Assembly: GCF_001983935.1 (NCBI RefSeq)
Contig: NZ_CP017641.1
Span: 8,420,001-8,484,000 of the forward strand
Direction of reading: 5' to 3'
Source: Fuerstiella marisgermanici
GTDB lineage: Bacteria > Planctomycetota > Planctomycetia > Planctomycetales > Planctomycetaceae
DNA length: 64,000 bases
Within the stretch, counting starts at the first letter, position 1. Each line of letters begins with the position of its first letter. The notes below the pieces were generated by a model, which was given only the letters and a program-made list of their open reading frames with translations, was not told the DNA's origin and ran no database searches. The position numbers were made by a program, and so were the translations under genes. This document shows positions 1 to 8,007 of this stretch, in pieces.

Positions 1-1
1 C

Positions 2-1288
2 GCGCGTTCGACCACGCCGGTGCTGACAGACGACGGTGTCGCGCCATGGTACGTGGGTTTGCGAACCTACGTTGTCGCTCGAAAGGACGGCTATCAGGCG
101 TTGCCGGGGGGGCTGGCACGAGTGTCCGCAGATTCGGACAGCCTGAACTTCACAATGACCGCCGGCGAACGCAGCCAGGACGTTTGGGTGCTGTCAGACA
201 AAGAAGTCGATACCACCTCGCTTCTGGAACCCTCGACAACTCAGGTAGAACCAAGGCGCAGTGGAGCTGAACTTCCCAGCCGAGTGGCTGACAACTTTTT
301 CTGGTTAGGGCGGCATGCGGAACGAGCGGAGCAAACGGCTCGCCTACTTCAGACGCTCTTTGACAGTCTGGAATCGGAAGACACCAACGGGCCGGAAAAC
401 ACGCCGCTGCTGAGGGTTCTGGCCAGCCAGCGACAGATCGACCCGGTGCTGGCCGATCCAAGTGGCGACGTCGCGTTCTCGGACGTGATGCAGGCACTGC
501 CGGAAGCGATGCTTGATGGAAAACGTTCGATGTCACTGCGTTCGTCTGTGAACAACGCCGTGCGTACCACCAGGCGAGTGCGCGACCGGATTTCGATCGA
601 CATGTGGCGAGCGGTGGACCGACTGAACAGTGAATTTCTGCACGCATCTCGGGGTGAGATACGGTTTGTGGATGAATCCGAACTGTTGGAGAACACGCTC
701 GCATCGCTATCCAGTTTCGCAGGCCTGGTCGACGAGGGAATGACGCGGACGCTGGGCTGGAGATTTCTGGATTTGGGTCGCCGCATCGAACGAAGTTGGC
801 AAACCGCGTCGATGTTGAAGAGTTTCTTTGGTGACCATCGCAGCGACGATGCAGAAACGCTGGAAGCTTTGCTCACAGTGACCGGCAGCCTGATGACTTA
901 TCGCAGTCGATATCTGTCGACGTTTCAGATCCCTGTGGTGCTGGATCTTCTGATCACCGATACGTCGAACCCGCGTTCGATCATTTACCAGTTGAACCGT
1001 ATCAACGAGCATCTGGAAGCGATGCCCGGGAATGATACGCGAGCCCTGCCGACAACCGAGCAAAAGCTGGGAATGTCGATGGCAAACAGTGTGCGACTTG
1101 CGGACGTCTACGAAATCAGTCAAATGGACCGCGCCAACAGCCGGACGGCGCTTAAGAAGCTGCTGAAGCGGCTTGATGAGCAGCTTCCTAAACTCTCCGA
1201 TGCTCTTAGCGGTCGGTTTTTGATCCATGCTGGCCTGCCGCGCCATTTTGGTTCGTCGGAAGAAAGCTACGGTCGTCACATTCAGTGA
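2..1288 (+). CDS. Circularly permuted ATP-grasp / alpha-E domain protein, C-terminal part (5' end outside window)
   Basis: The reading frame is open to the window edge, so only the 3' part is present. The first ~60 residues (ending in the LPGGLARV segment) match the tail of a circularly permuted ATP-grasp domain. From about residue 85 to the end lies the helical alpha-E domain, beginning with the typical RVADNFFWLGRHAERAE segment. Full-length fusions of this kind are usually around 800 residues, so roughly half is missing. A GTG at 20 could be read as a start but would cut into the ATP-grasp domain. Family members are predicted to form amide bonds (peptide ligase-like); the substrate is unknown. 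The stop codon overlaps the first possible start of the following transglutaminase-like gene, which fits the conserved pairing of these two families. Family call is firm, function is inferred. Confidence 0.88.
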   Translation, partial: ARSTTPVLTDDGVAPWYVGLRTYVVARKDGYQALPGGLARVSADSDSLNFTMTAGERSQDVWVLSDKEVDTTSLLEPSTTQVEPRRSGAELPSRVADNFFWLGRHAERAEQTARLLQTLFDSLESEDTNGPENTPLLRVLASQRQIDPVLADPSGDVAFSDVMQALPEAMLDGKRSMSLRSSVNNAVRTTRRVRDRISIDMWRAVDRLNSEFLHASRGEIRFVDESELLENTLASLSSFAGLVDEGMTRTLGWRFLDLGRRIERSWQTASMLKSFFGDHRSDDAETLEALLTVTGSLMTYRSRYLSTFQIPVVLDLLITDTSNPRSIIYQLNRINEHLEAMPGNDTRALPTTEQKLGMSMANSVRLADVYEISQMDRANSRTALKKLLKRLDEQLPKLSDALSGRFLIHAGLPRHFGSSEESYGRHIQ

Positions 1289-1320
1289 CGCACCCGGTGA
1301 TGCGAAATCTGAAGTTCCGA

Positions 1321-2199
1321 ATGCAATACAAAATTACTCACACAACCAGCTATCGCTATTCCAGCCCGGTCAGTATCTGCCACAACGTCGTCATGCTCAC
1401 GCCGCAGCCGACGCAGTATTTGCAGGTGCAGAGTCATCGGCTGAATATTGTCCCATCGCCGGGTGAGACCACTGATCGCGTTGATATGTTCGGCAACACG
1501 GCGACGCGATTTGCTCTTGAGCAAAGTCATTCGCAACTGTCGATCACCGCCACCAGTCGAGTCACCGTGTTGCCTCGGCAACTTCCCGCCCTTGAAGCGT
1601 CGCAAACCTGTGGTCAGGTGCAGGCCGCCGTTAACGACCGCACGGACCCGAACTGGCTATCCGTCGTCCCGTTTCTGTACGATTCGCCGCGAATTCAGCG
1701 GACCTCAGAATTCGCAGGCTATGCGGCAACTTTGGTTGAACCTCAACGGCCAATTCTGGCGGCCATGACCAGTCTGAACCATCAGATCTACACCGACTTC
1801 AAGTACGACAAAAACGCAACCAAAGTCGATACTCCTACGAAGACGGCTTTTGACGGGCGTCACGGCGTTTGTCAGGACTTCGCTCACGTCGGCGTGGCGT
1901 GTCTGCGGTCGTTGAACCTGCCAGCCCGCTACGTAAGCGGCTACCTTCGCACGCATCCGCCGGAAGGCAAAGAACGTCTCGTCGGTGCCGACCAGTCGCA
2001 TGCCTGGTTTTCGGTCTACTGCGGCAGTGACCTTGGCTGGGTCGATTTTGACCCGACCAACGACTGTTTGTGCGGCATCGACCATATTCCGATCGCCGTC
2101 GGCCGTGATTACAGCGACGTCGTGCCGATCAAGGGCGTGTTTCTCGGCGGCGGAGATCCTGTGCTAAGCGTCAGCGTGGACGTCGCACCGATCGAATGA
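1321..2199 (+). CDS. Transglutaminase-like cysteine protein with bacterial transglutaminase N-terminal domain
   Basis: An N-terminal beta domain (residues 1-80, MQYKITHTTSYRY start typical of the family) precedes a transglutaminase core. The catalytic triad is visible: Cys184 in GVCQDFAH, His227 in QSHAW and Asp244 in VDFDPTN. The reading frame is open from a GTG at 1285 that overlaps the upstream stop, and an ATG occurs at 1300, but family members begin at the MxYxIxHxTxYxY motif, so 1321 is preferred. It sits directly behind the ATP-grasp/alpha-E gene, a pairing often seen in bacteria and thought to make or cleave isopeptide or amide bonds in a small peptide. It could act as a protease rather than a cross-linker. 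No signal peptide is evident. A strong hairpin lies just past the stop. Confidence 0.9.
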   Translation: MQYKITHTTSYRYSSPVSICHNVVMLTPQPTQYLQVQSHRLNIVPSPGETTDRVDMFGNTATRFALEQSHSQLSITATSRVTVLPRQLPALEASQTCGQVQAAVNDRTDPNWLSVVPFLYDSPRIQRTSEFAGYAATLVEPQRPILAAMTSLNHQIYTDFKYDKNATKVDTPTKTAFDGRHGVCQDFAHVGVACLRSLNLPARYVSGYLRTHPPEGKERLVGADQSHAWFSVYCGSDLGWVDFDPTNDCLCGIDHIPIAVGRDYSDVVPIKGVFLGGGDPVLSVSVDVAPIE

Positions 2200-2202
2200 A
2201 AA

Positions 2203-2231
2203 AAGCCCGGCATTGTCAAAATGCCGGGCTT
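2203..2231 (-). terminator. Rho-independent terminator of rpmA, likely bidirectional
   Basis: A perfect 12-bp stem (2203-2214 with 2220-2231, AAGCCCGGCATT arm) and 5-nt loop lie between the convergent transglutaminase and rpmA genes. On the minus strand it is followed by a run of T, the classical layout for rpmA. On the plus strand the T run is short, so termination there would be weaker. Confidence 0.85.
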
Positions 2232-2261
2232 CTGGATGTTTCGTTGGTTCGGCAAGCCGAA

Positions 2262-2516
2262 TCAGTTGCTCTCAACCGGGACGATATTGATGCGTCGACC
2301 TTTTTGGTCGAACGCAACTTCGCCGTCGCACAGAGCGAACAGCGTGTAGTCACGACCAGTCCCGACGTTGCGGCCGGCATGCCATTTGGTGCCACATTGG
2401 CGAGCCAAAATGTTGCCTGCAAGGACGGATTCCCCGCCAAATTTCTTGATGCCTCGCCGCTGCGCGTTGGAATCGCGTCCGTTGCGGCTGGAACCCTGTC
2501 CCTTCTTATGAGCCAT
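2262..2516 (-). CDS. rpmA: 50S ribosomal protein L27
   Basis: The 84-residue product begins [16 protein letters not shown] and continues with the [11 protein letters not shown] and GRDYTLFAL segments diagnostic of bL27. An in-frame ATG five codons upstream exists, but family alignment puts the start at the MAHKKG methionine. L27 lies at the peptidyl-transferase centre of the large subunit with its N-terminus reaching the tRNA ends. In most bacteria the gene follows rplU (L21); here the gene upstream is an unrelated exported protein and rplU is not in the window. A strong terminator lies immediately downstream. Confidence 0.97.
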   Translation of the reverse strand: MAHKKGQGSSRNGRDSNAQRRGIKKFGGESVLAGNILARQCGTKWHAGRNVGTGRDYTLFALCDGEVAFDQKGRRINIVPVESN

Positions 2517-2674
2517 TACTGCAAGCTCCAATTATTTCTGATATCTGAATGCATTGAAAATTGACGGCCGTCCGACCAAAGCCGGAAGCGGCGAATTCTG
2601 ACGGATATCCTTGATAAATCAAGGGGGTTCCGTCGCTTTTGCGAAGCGTTCTCAGCCTTCGAACCCAAATTTGT

Positions 2675-3799
2675 CTACTGAGCAGCCGGCTGAGTGGCCA
2701 CTTTGTTCTTTGCATTCCTGAGAATACTGTCGTACTCAGGAACCGTAATGTTGGCTTTCGGGCGTGGCTGGTATTCCCACATCGGCCAGGAAAGCTCAGG
2801 CAGCTCACCAGCCGCCTCCATTTCCTGAAACTGGGCTCGCAGGCGATTGACAAATGCGGGGGCTGGTCGATTTGCCGGATAGGTCGACGCGCCGGAGTCC
2901 GTATCGACGACGATGTCGCCGTTTGTTTTCAGCCGAGCTTTGTCGATCAGGCGGAATTCATTTTCCTGCTGATTGAACTCATCGCCGGGCCGTCCAAACT
3001 TCTGCACGATGACTTTGTGCTCCACAACCGTGCTCCCATCCGCGTTTTGCAAGACGCGATAGGCGTTTGAAAAGCCTGTCATCATGACGGTGAAGTAGTC
3101 AGTGGTCGGGTCAACATTTCTCCACACTGCGACGCCGTACAACGCCTTGCTTAATTCGTCCGGATCAGAGTCCGACACTGTTTCGGTGACTTCGGTAATC
3201 GCCTGCACGCTGTTCATTAGCTGCAAATTCTCAGCTCGATTGCGGAATTCACGAGCCAGGACATTGCGCTGGATTTCGAGGTTCACTTCATCGACGTAGG
3301 TTTGCTGGTTTCCGGCATCGTCCGTGCGAAGGATGAAACGCGGAAGCAGCAACGGGGCACGCGTTGGTGGTTCGAGCTGATTTTGTGGCAATAAATTCGG
3401 GTCGCTCAGTTTCTTGACAAGGTCGTCACGACTGTCGCCAGCCAGTTCGGTCGGGTCACGCGGGATCACTCGGTACACCATGTACCACACGAGCTCTTTG
3501 CTGCGTTCGCCGGTTTGAGGGTTGGTGACGTCCATACGACGATAACGTACGGGCTTGAATTGGACTTCCGCGATCCGCAGATCCGGGTATCCCGGTCCCA
3601 ATAGTGGCTCGCCTTCGGCCCGCGTTTTTTGAGAACCCAGCAGCTCGTCGACCGTCATTGAGATTGACGACGTTCGCACAAATCCGGTGTCCAGCGGAGC
3701 TCGAATCAGCTGTCCCTGAGCCAGTTGCGATGTGGCCAGCACGCTGACGGTCATCGCGACGGTACAGCTCAGTTGTGAAAATGACATCTTGACGGCCAT
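2675..3799 (-). CDS. Exported planctomycete protein of unknown function
   Basis: A 374-residue protein with a signal peptide (about residues 1-30: basic start, hydrophobic VAMTVSVLATSQL stretch, AQGQ cleavage-like site). The rest is soluble, mixed alpha/beta in composition, with no repeats, CxxCH motifs or catalytic signature I can name. Segments such as LVWYMVYRVIP and YFTVMMTGFSNAYRV suggest a compact extracytoplasmic fold. It is transcribed toward rpmA, with about 160 bp between them, so cotranscription is possible. I recognise no family beyond similarity in style to conserved planctomycete secreted proteins. Confidence 0.8.
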   Translation of the reverse strand: MAVKMSFSQLSCTVAMTVSVLATSQLAQGQLIRAPLDTGFVRTSSISMTVDELLGSQKTRAEGEPLLGPGYPDLRIAEVQFKPVRYRRMDVTNPQTGERSKELVWYMVYRVIPRDPTELAGDSRDDLVKKLSDPNLLPQNQLEPPTRAPLLLPRFILRTDDAGNQQTYVDEVNLEIQRNVLAREFRNRAENLQLMNSVQAITEVTETVSDSDPDELSKALYGVAVWRNVDPTTDYFTVMMTGFSNAYRVLQNADGSTVVEHKVIVQKFGRPGDEFNQQENEFRLIDKARLKTNGDIVVDTDSGASTYPANRPAPAFVNRLRAQFQEMEAAGELPELSWPMWEYQPRPKANITVPEYDSILRNAKNKVATQPAAQ

Positions 3800-4068
3800 T
3801 GAAGCAAACCTCAGAACGAGACGTCAGCAGGCGGCGGCAAATTCTGCCGGATCGCGACTGGCGAACTCACTAGTTCCCGGAACACAAATCCAGACGGCCA
3901 TCCTGACGGTGGCAATCTTTGAAGCAGCGACGCCGTGATTTCTGTTGTTGCTTGCAACAGGTCTGAAAACACGGTTCGCTATGTATGCTCCATCGTCCGT
4001 CCGGCCCGGCTAAAATCAAGGATATTCAAAGGCCAGGCGAATCCGGGTAAGGGTTTTTTGCGTATCAA

Positions 4069-4503
4069 TCAGATTTTGACTTTCGCAGCCCGTTCTTCCA
4101 CCTCTTCGATGCTGAAAAATGCGCCTTGTCCGGCTCCGGGGCATTCTTCGCAGACTTCGTCCCACTTCTCACGCGATTCGAGATTCGACGTCCAGAACGG
4201 CCATGTGCGGCATTGCATGGGACGCACGGGGTACACTTTGCAGTGACGTTTTTCCGCGTCGAAGAACGTGCAATCGCCGTTTTGGTACTCCGTCAGCGAC
4301 ACGCGACCACGCAACATCCGCGTGTGAAAAAGTCGAATTTCGCCGACCGGTTTATCCAGATAATCGGCAATTTCCTTAATTTCAGGCTCAGACACCCAAA
4401 CCACACCGGGGGCTCCCGTGCAGCACTTGCCGCATTGCGTGCAGGTGAAGTTGAGGCCGTCCTGGTACCACGGCTCAGCCGTTTCGGACGATTGTTCTGT
4501 CAT
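4069..4503 (-). CDS. YkgJ-family cysteine cluster protein
   Basis: A 144-residue protein with Cys21, Cys24, Cys27 and Cys28 in the FTCTQCGKCCTG motif, then Cys78, Cys88 and Cys98 and a C-terminal CEEC (118-121). This is the pattern of the YkgJ/UPF0153 family, thought to bind an iron-sulfur or zinc cluster. The biochemical role in this family is not settled. The PVRPMQCRTWPFW segment is typical. It is divergent from mobA with about 85 bp between the starts. No signal peptide is present, so it is cytoplasmic. Confidence 0.9.
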   Translation of the reverse strand: MTEQSSETAEPWYQDGLNFTCTQCGKCCTGAPGVVWVSEPEIKEIADYLDKPVGEIRLFHTRMLRGRVSLTEYQNGDCTFFDAEKRHCKVYPVRPMQCRTWPFWTSNLESREKWDEVCEECPGAGQGAFFSIEEVEERAAKVKI

Positions 4504-4589
4504 CAGATTTTCTCTATGAAGCGCGGCGAAACGGCGGCCGCAGCGGGCGTCAGGGCGCAGGGAACGAATTCAGGACAGCGGAGTGTAGC

Positions 4590-5267
4590 GTGTCGACCCG
4601 CTTTTACGACAACATTGAACCGACCGACGCAGTTCCACGGGGCAAATTTGCGGCCATCGTGTTGTGTGGCGGTCGTTCGCAGCGGATGGGAACCGACAAG
4701 GCGTCGATCCGACTCGGCGACGAAACATTTCTTCACCGCACCTGCCGCGTGATCGACGATGTCGCTGCACCGGTGATCGTGATCGCCAATCCAACGCAGG
4801 CCCTGCCGACGCTGCCCGCTCAGATCACTGTCGTGCTGGACAAATTTCCGAACGAAGGGCCGTTGGGCGGATTGCTGACGGGGCTGACCTTCCTGAATGA
4901 CCAACGCAAGCTCGAGGCCGCGGAAACCTGTGGCGTCTTTCTGAGCGGTTGCGACACGCCGTTGGTAAACGCCAATGTGATTGCTGAAATGCAGCGGCGA
5001 TTTCTCACTCTCGAGCCGTCCGTCGATGCGCTGGTGGTGGTTCACGAAAGCCGTCGCCAGCCTCTGCACGCTATCTATCGACGAAGCATTGCAACACAGG
5101 CTGCGGCATCGTTTGAACGCGGTGAACGTTCTTTGCAGAAACTACTGCAGGGGCTGAACGTTGTTGAGGTGCCGGTTAGTGAGTTGGCTGCACTGGATCC
5201 GGACCTGTTGTTCCTGAAAAACATTAACACGCCGGAAGACCTGGCGGCTGCGAGATCGCTGTTGTAG
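4590..5267 (+). CDS. mobA: Molybdenum cofactor guanylyltransferase
   Basis: The 225-residue product carries the nucleotidyltransferase signature LCGGRSQRMGTDK (residues 25-37) and the metal-binding SGCDTPL motif near residue 118. These identify MobA, which transfers GMP to molybdopterin to make the dinucleotide cofactor of some molybdoenzymes. The second residue of the usual LAGG motif is Cys here. The start is a GTG at 4590; the N-terminus is about 15 residues longer than usual before the nucleotide-binding motif, so a later start cannot be excluded. No other moco genes are nearby. It converges on the sigma-54 activator gene. Confidence 0.9.
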   Translation: MSTRFYDNIEPTDAVPRGKFAAIVLCGGRSQRMGTDKASIRLGDETFLHRTCRVIDDVAAPVIVIANPTQALPTLPAQITVVLDKFPNEGPLGGLLTGLTFLNDQRKLEAAETCGVFLSGCDTPLVNANVIAEMQRRFLTLEPSVDALVVVHESRRQPLHAIYRRSIATQAAASFERGERSLQKLLQGLNVVEVPVSELAALDPDLLFLKNINTPEDLAAARSLL

Positions 5268-5352
5268 GCGAGTTGCAGCGCCTAATGCTCGCCGTGATTT
5301 TGCTGTGTTCGAGCGACGTCTCCCGCACTGAATTGCGGAGGGACAGACTGCC

Positions 5353-6792
5353 TCACTTCGACATTTGCATCATGCCGTACTTCTTCATTTTGTTGTACAG
5401 CGTCACTCGGCTGATGCCCAATTGCTCCGCAGTTTTTGTGCGGCTGAAGCGGTTGTTCAGCAATGCCTGTTCGATCATCTGCTTCTCTGTAAGTTCCATG
5501 CGATTGCCAAGCGATTCGCTGGGAAGCTGGCTGGCCAATGCTGCGATTTCGGATTCCTCAGATGAACCGCCTGCGTTCGTCTCATCAACATGACCTGCCA
5601 GCACGTTCGGGGGGAGAGTGTCGGCAGTCAGGATGCCCTGCTGAGAATAAATGACGGCGCTGCGAATTGCATTTTCCATTTCTCGTACGTTTCCCGGCCA
5701 CGGGTATCTCACTAAAGCGGCGATGAACGCGTCATCAATTTTGTTGATCGTAATGCTGTGACTGGCCGCATGCAGATTTACGAAATGGCGGGCCAGTGGC
5801 TCAATATCCGGCAACCGACTGCGCAACGGCGGAATTACGAACGATAGCGTGTTCAGGCGGTAGTACAGGTCAGCTCGGAAACGGCCACTGTTCACTAACG
5901 GCTGCAGCTCAACATTGCTTGCGGCGATGATTCGAGCGGCCACTTTGTTCGTTGCGTTTGAGCCGACTGGTTCAAACAGGCCGTCTTCAATCACGCGCAG
6001 GAGCTTGACTTGCTGTTCGGGTGTGAGGACGTCGATTTCGTCCAGCAGAATGGTTCCTCGTCCTGCCGCCAGAAATTTGCCTTCTTTGTCTGCATGAGCA
6101 CTCGTGAATGCGCCCTTCACGTGGCCGAACAATTCGCTTTCGATCAGTTCGCCGGGCAGAGCTCCGCAGGCCACGGTGAGAAGTGGTTCGTCGCGGCGCG
6201 ACGAGCTTTCATGGATCATGCGTGCAAGATGCGTCTTGCCGGAACCGGTCTCGCCGATCAGCAGAATCGTCACGTCATGTCGAGCGGCGACTTCCAGTCG
6301 TTTGAGAATCTGTTGAAGCGCCGGCGTGCGCGTGCGACATTTTTCGGCGATCGAAGGTTGCTCGATCTGATCGTTCCGCACGCCATTGGCTTCCTTCGCA
6401 TGAACCGATGTGAAGCCCGTCAACAGACTTTCGGCACACTTCAATATGGCGGAGCCGTTTTCGCCGGGTAGCTTGCATTCAACCAGAGCGACACGCCCCT
6501 GCAGTTCGACGGGGATGCGATCTTCTGTCAATTCGCCCGGCGCCGTGAGCACGATCAGCTTTGTCGTCTCAACATTTTGCCCCAGCGCCCACGCTCGGTT
6601 GAAGCGCTGAGCGTTCGCGTGACGCAGGTCCAGTAGAGCAAGAGCGGGACGGTGCAATTGCACCATTTGGCTGGCTTCTGCCAGGGAATAACTTTCCAGC
6701 AGGCGAAAGCGGCTGGCCAGCCGCGTGCCTATGTTGCGCAGCAGGTCGGGCTGACTGCTGCACAGAACAAGTAAATCAACAGAATCCATCAT
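5353..6792 (-). CDS. Sigma-54-dependent transcriptional activator with degenerate receiver domain
   Basis: From the double ATG at 6792/6789 (preceded by an AGGTG ribosome site) the protein is ~479 residues. Residues 1-120 resemble a receiver: the phosphoacceptor position Asp55 (ALLDLRHA) and Lys107 are kept, but the N-terminal acidic pair is replaced by Cys-Ser. A full AAA+ domain follows with Walker A GETGSGKT (180-187), Walker B GTILLDEID (246-254) and the sigma-54 contact loop as GAFTSA (227-232) instead of GAFTGA. The C-terminus is a Fis-type helix-turn-helix (TKTAEQLGISRVTLYNKMKK). The frame stays open 61 codons upstream, but that stretch looks non-coding. No sensor kinase is adjacent; target genes are not apparent. 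Confidence 0.9.
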   Translation of the reverse strand: MMDSVDLLVLCSSQPDLLRNIGTRLASRFRLLESYSLAEASQMVQLHRPALALLDLRHANAQRFNRAWALGQNVETTKLIVLTAPGELTEDRIPVELQGRVALVECKLPGENGSAILKCAESLLTGFTSVHAKEANGVRNDQIEQPSIAEKCRTRTPALQQILKRLEVAARHDVTILLIGETGSGKTHLARMIHESSSRRDEPLLTVACGALPGELIESELFGHVKGAFTSAHADKEGKFLAAGRGTILLDEIDVLTPEQQVKLLRVIEDGLFEPVGSNATNKVAARIIAASNVELQPLVNSGRFRADLYYRLNTLSFVIPPLRSRLPDIEPLARHFVNLHAASHSITINKIDDAFIAALVRYPWPGNVREMENAIRSAVIYSQQGILTADTLPPNVLAGHVDETNAGGSSEESEIAALASQLPSESLGNRMELTEKQMIEQALLNNRFSRTKTAEQLGISRVTLYNKMKKYGMMQMSK

Positions 6793-7063
6793 GGCACCTA
6801 AACCAGTCTTCAACGTGAGTGCAGGAATACCTTTACAAACGCGATGCCGGTTGATGAATTTTTGTACAAACCGCTTGAAAGGCTGCCGTTTGTAGTTTTG
6901 GCGCTCACTCTTTGCGTTGTCGTTTGGCAACAAATGTTGCGGCGACGCCGCAGCTTCCGTCCGTTCTGCTTGCACGACCTAAGCCGCGAATTGATGCGGT
7001 GCATGAAATGTGTATGCTTTTCAGTCGCGCAACAACCCACCTCGCAATCGATTCGGTGCAAAT

Positions 7064-7414
7064 ATGTACCCTTCCAAACGCAGCCTGCTGCTTCCCATCG
7101 CGTTGATCACCGTCGGTGTTGGCTGGCTGCTGTCGACATTGGGTGTCATCCCAACCGTCAATTGGGTCTGGACGCTAGGACTTGCTGCAGTCGGTTTTGT
7201 CACTTTTGTGCTCGGTGGAATCGACAAAGCAACGGTGGTAATCGGGCCGTTCTTCATTCTGGCGGCATGCCTGTCCGTGCTTCGGCAGACCGGTCGCCTG
7301 GCGGTCGACGTGGAAGTGCCTATTCTTGTGATCGCCGCTGGCGTCCTGATGCTGGTTGCCCGCAGTGCAGCGATTCCGGTGCCAGCGTGGGTTGTCAGCA
7401 AACCGCCAGAGTGA
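7064..7414 (+). CDS. Small membrane protein, LiaF/DUF5668-like transmembrane domain
   Basis: 116 residues starting MYPSKRSLLLP, with about four hydrophobic helices separated by short turns (LLLPIALITVGVGWLLSTLG, WTLGLAAVGFVTFVLGG, VVIGPFFILAACLSVL, VPILVIAAGVLMLVA). This pattern matches the LiaF-like transmembrane module, which occurs alone or fused to sensors and is of unknown biochemical role. An in-frame ATG at 7010 would add 18 polar residues and is less likely. It is divergent from the sigma-54 activator gene with about 270 bp between them. Confidence 0.7.
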   Translation: MYPSKRSLLLPIALITVGVGWLLSTLGVIPTVNWVWTLGLAAVGFVTFVLGGIDKATVVIGPFFILAACLSVLRQTGRLAVDVEVPILVIAAGVLMLVARSAAIPVPAWVVSKPPE

Positions 7415-7446
7415 CCTCTAACTGGCAATCGGAAACCGCCTCGCAG

Positions 7447-8007
7447 TTACGATACGGCTTTCCATTCGTGCTGCAGCAACGCATAGACGTAGTCATCGAT
7501 CCACTTTTCTTCGTGTCGCATGACGTGCACAAAGTGAGCTTCTCGACGCATTCCGATGCGTTCCAGTAGGCGAATGGATCGTTCGTTGCGAACGTCTACG
7601 TTGGCAATGATGCGGTGCAGATCAAGCGTCTTAAAACCATACTGCAGCACAGCGTTCACAACCTTCGTGGCAAACCCGCGTCGGCAATAATCGGGGTGGA
7701 AGGAAAAGCCGATCTCACCCTGCCCGTTTTCGATGCTGTGTATCGTTAGTTGAACTTCGCCAATTAATTTTTGTTCGGGAACAAGTTCCACAGCCAGCAT
7801 CAACGCCACGCCCGGATCGCCTGGCTGAATTTCTGCTTGTGAACAGAGCGTGGCTTCGACGAAGTCGCTATTCCACGGACCCCAAATTTCGAATTCGGAA
7901 ACGGAAGGGAGCGAATACAGTTCCAGTAGATCGGCCGCGTCGTCTGCCTTGAGGCGGCGGATGCGGAGTTCGTCCACATCCATCGGCAGCGATGGCGAGT
8001 CCGTCAT
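7447..8007 (-). CDS. GNAT-family N-acetyltransferase (RimJ/RimL type)
   Basis: 186 residues with the acetyl-CoA-binding loop RRGFAT (109-114) after the GEIGFSFHPDYC strand, and the downstream NERSIRLLERIGMRRE helix typical of the RimJ/RimL branch. Members acetylate alpha-amino groups of proteins or small amines; the substrate here is unknown. The start ATG overlaps the stop of the upstream CocE-like hydrolase gene by 4 bp (ATGA), so the two are translationally coupled. Confidence 0.88.
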   Translation of the reverse strand: MTDSPSLPMDVDELRIRRLKADDAADLLELYSLPSVSEFEIWGPWNSDFVEATLCSQAEIQPGDPGVALMLAVELVPEQKLIGEVQLTIHSIENGQGEIGFSFHPDYCRRGFATKVVNAVLQYGFKTLDLHRIIANVDVRNERSIRLLERIGMRREAHFVHVMRHEEKWIDDYVYALLQHEWKAVS

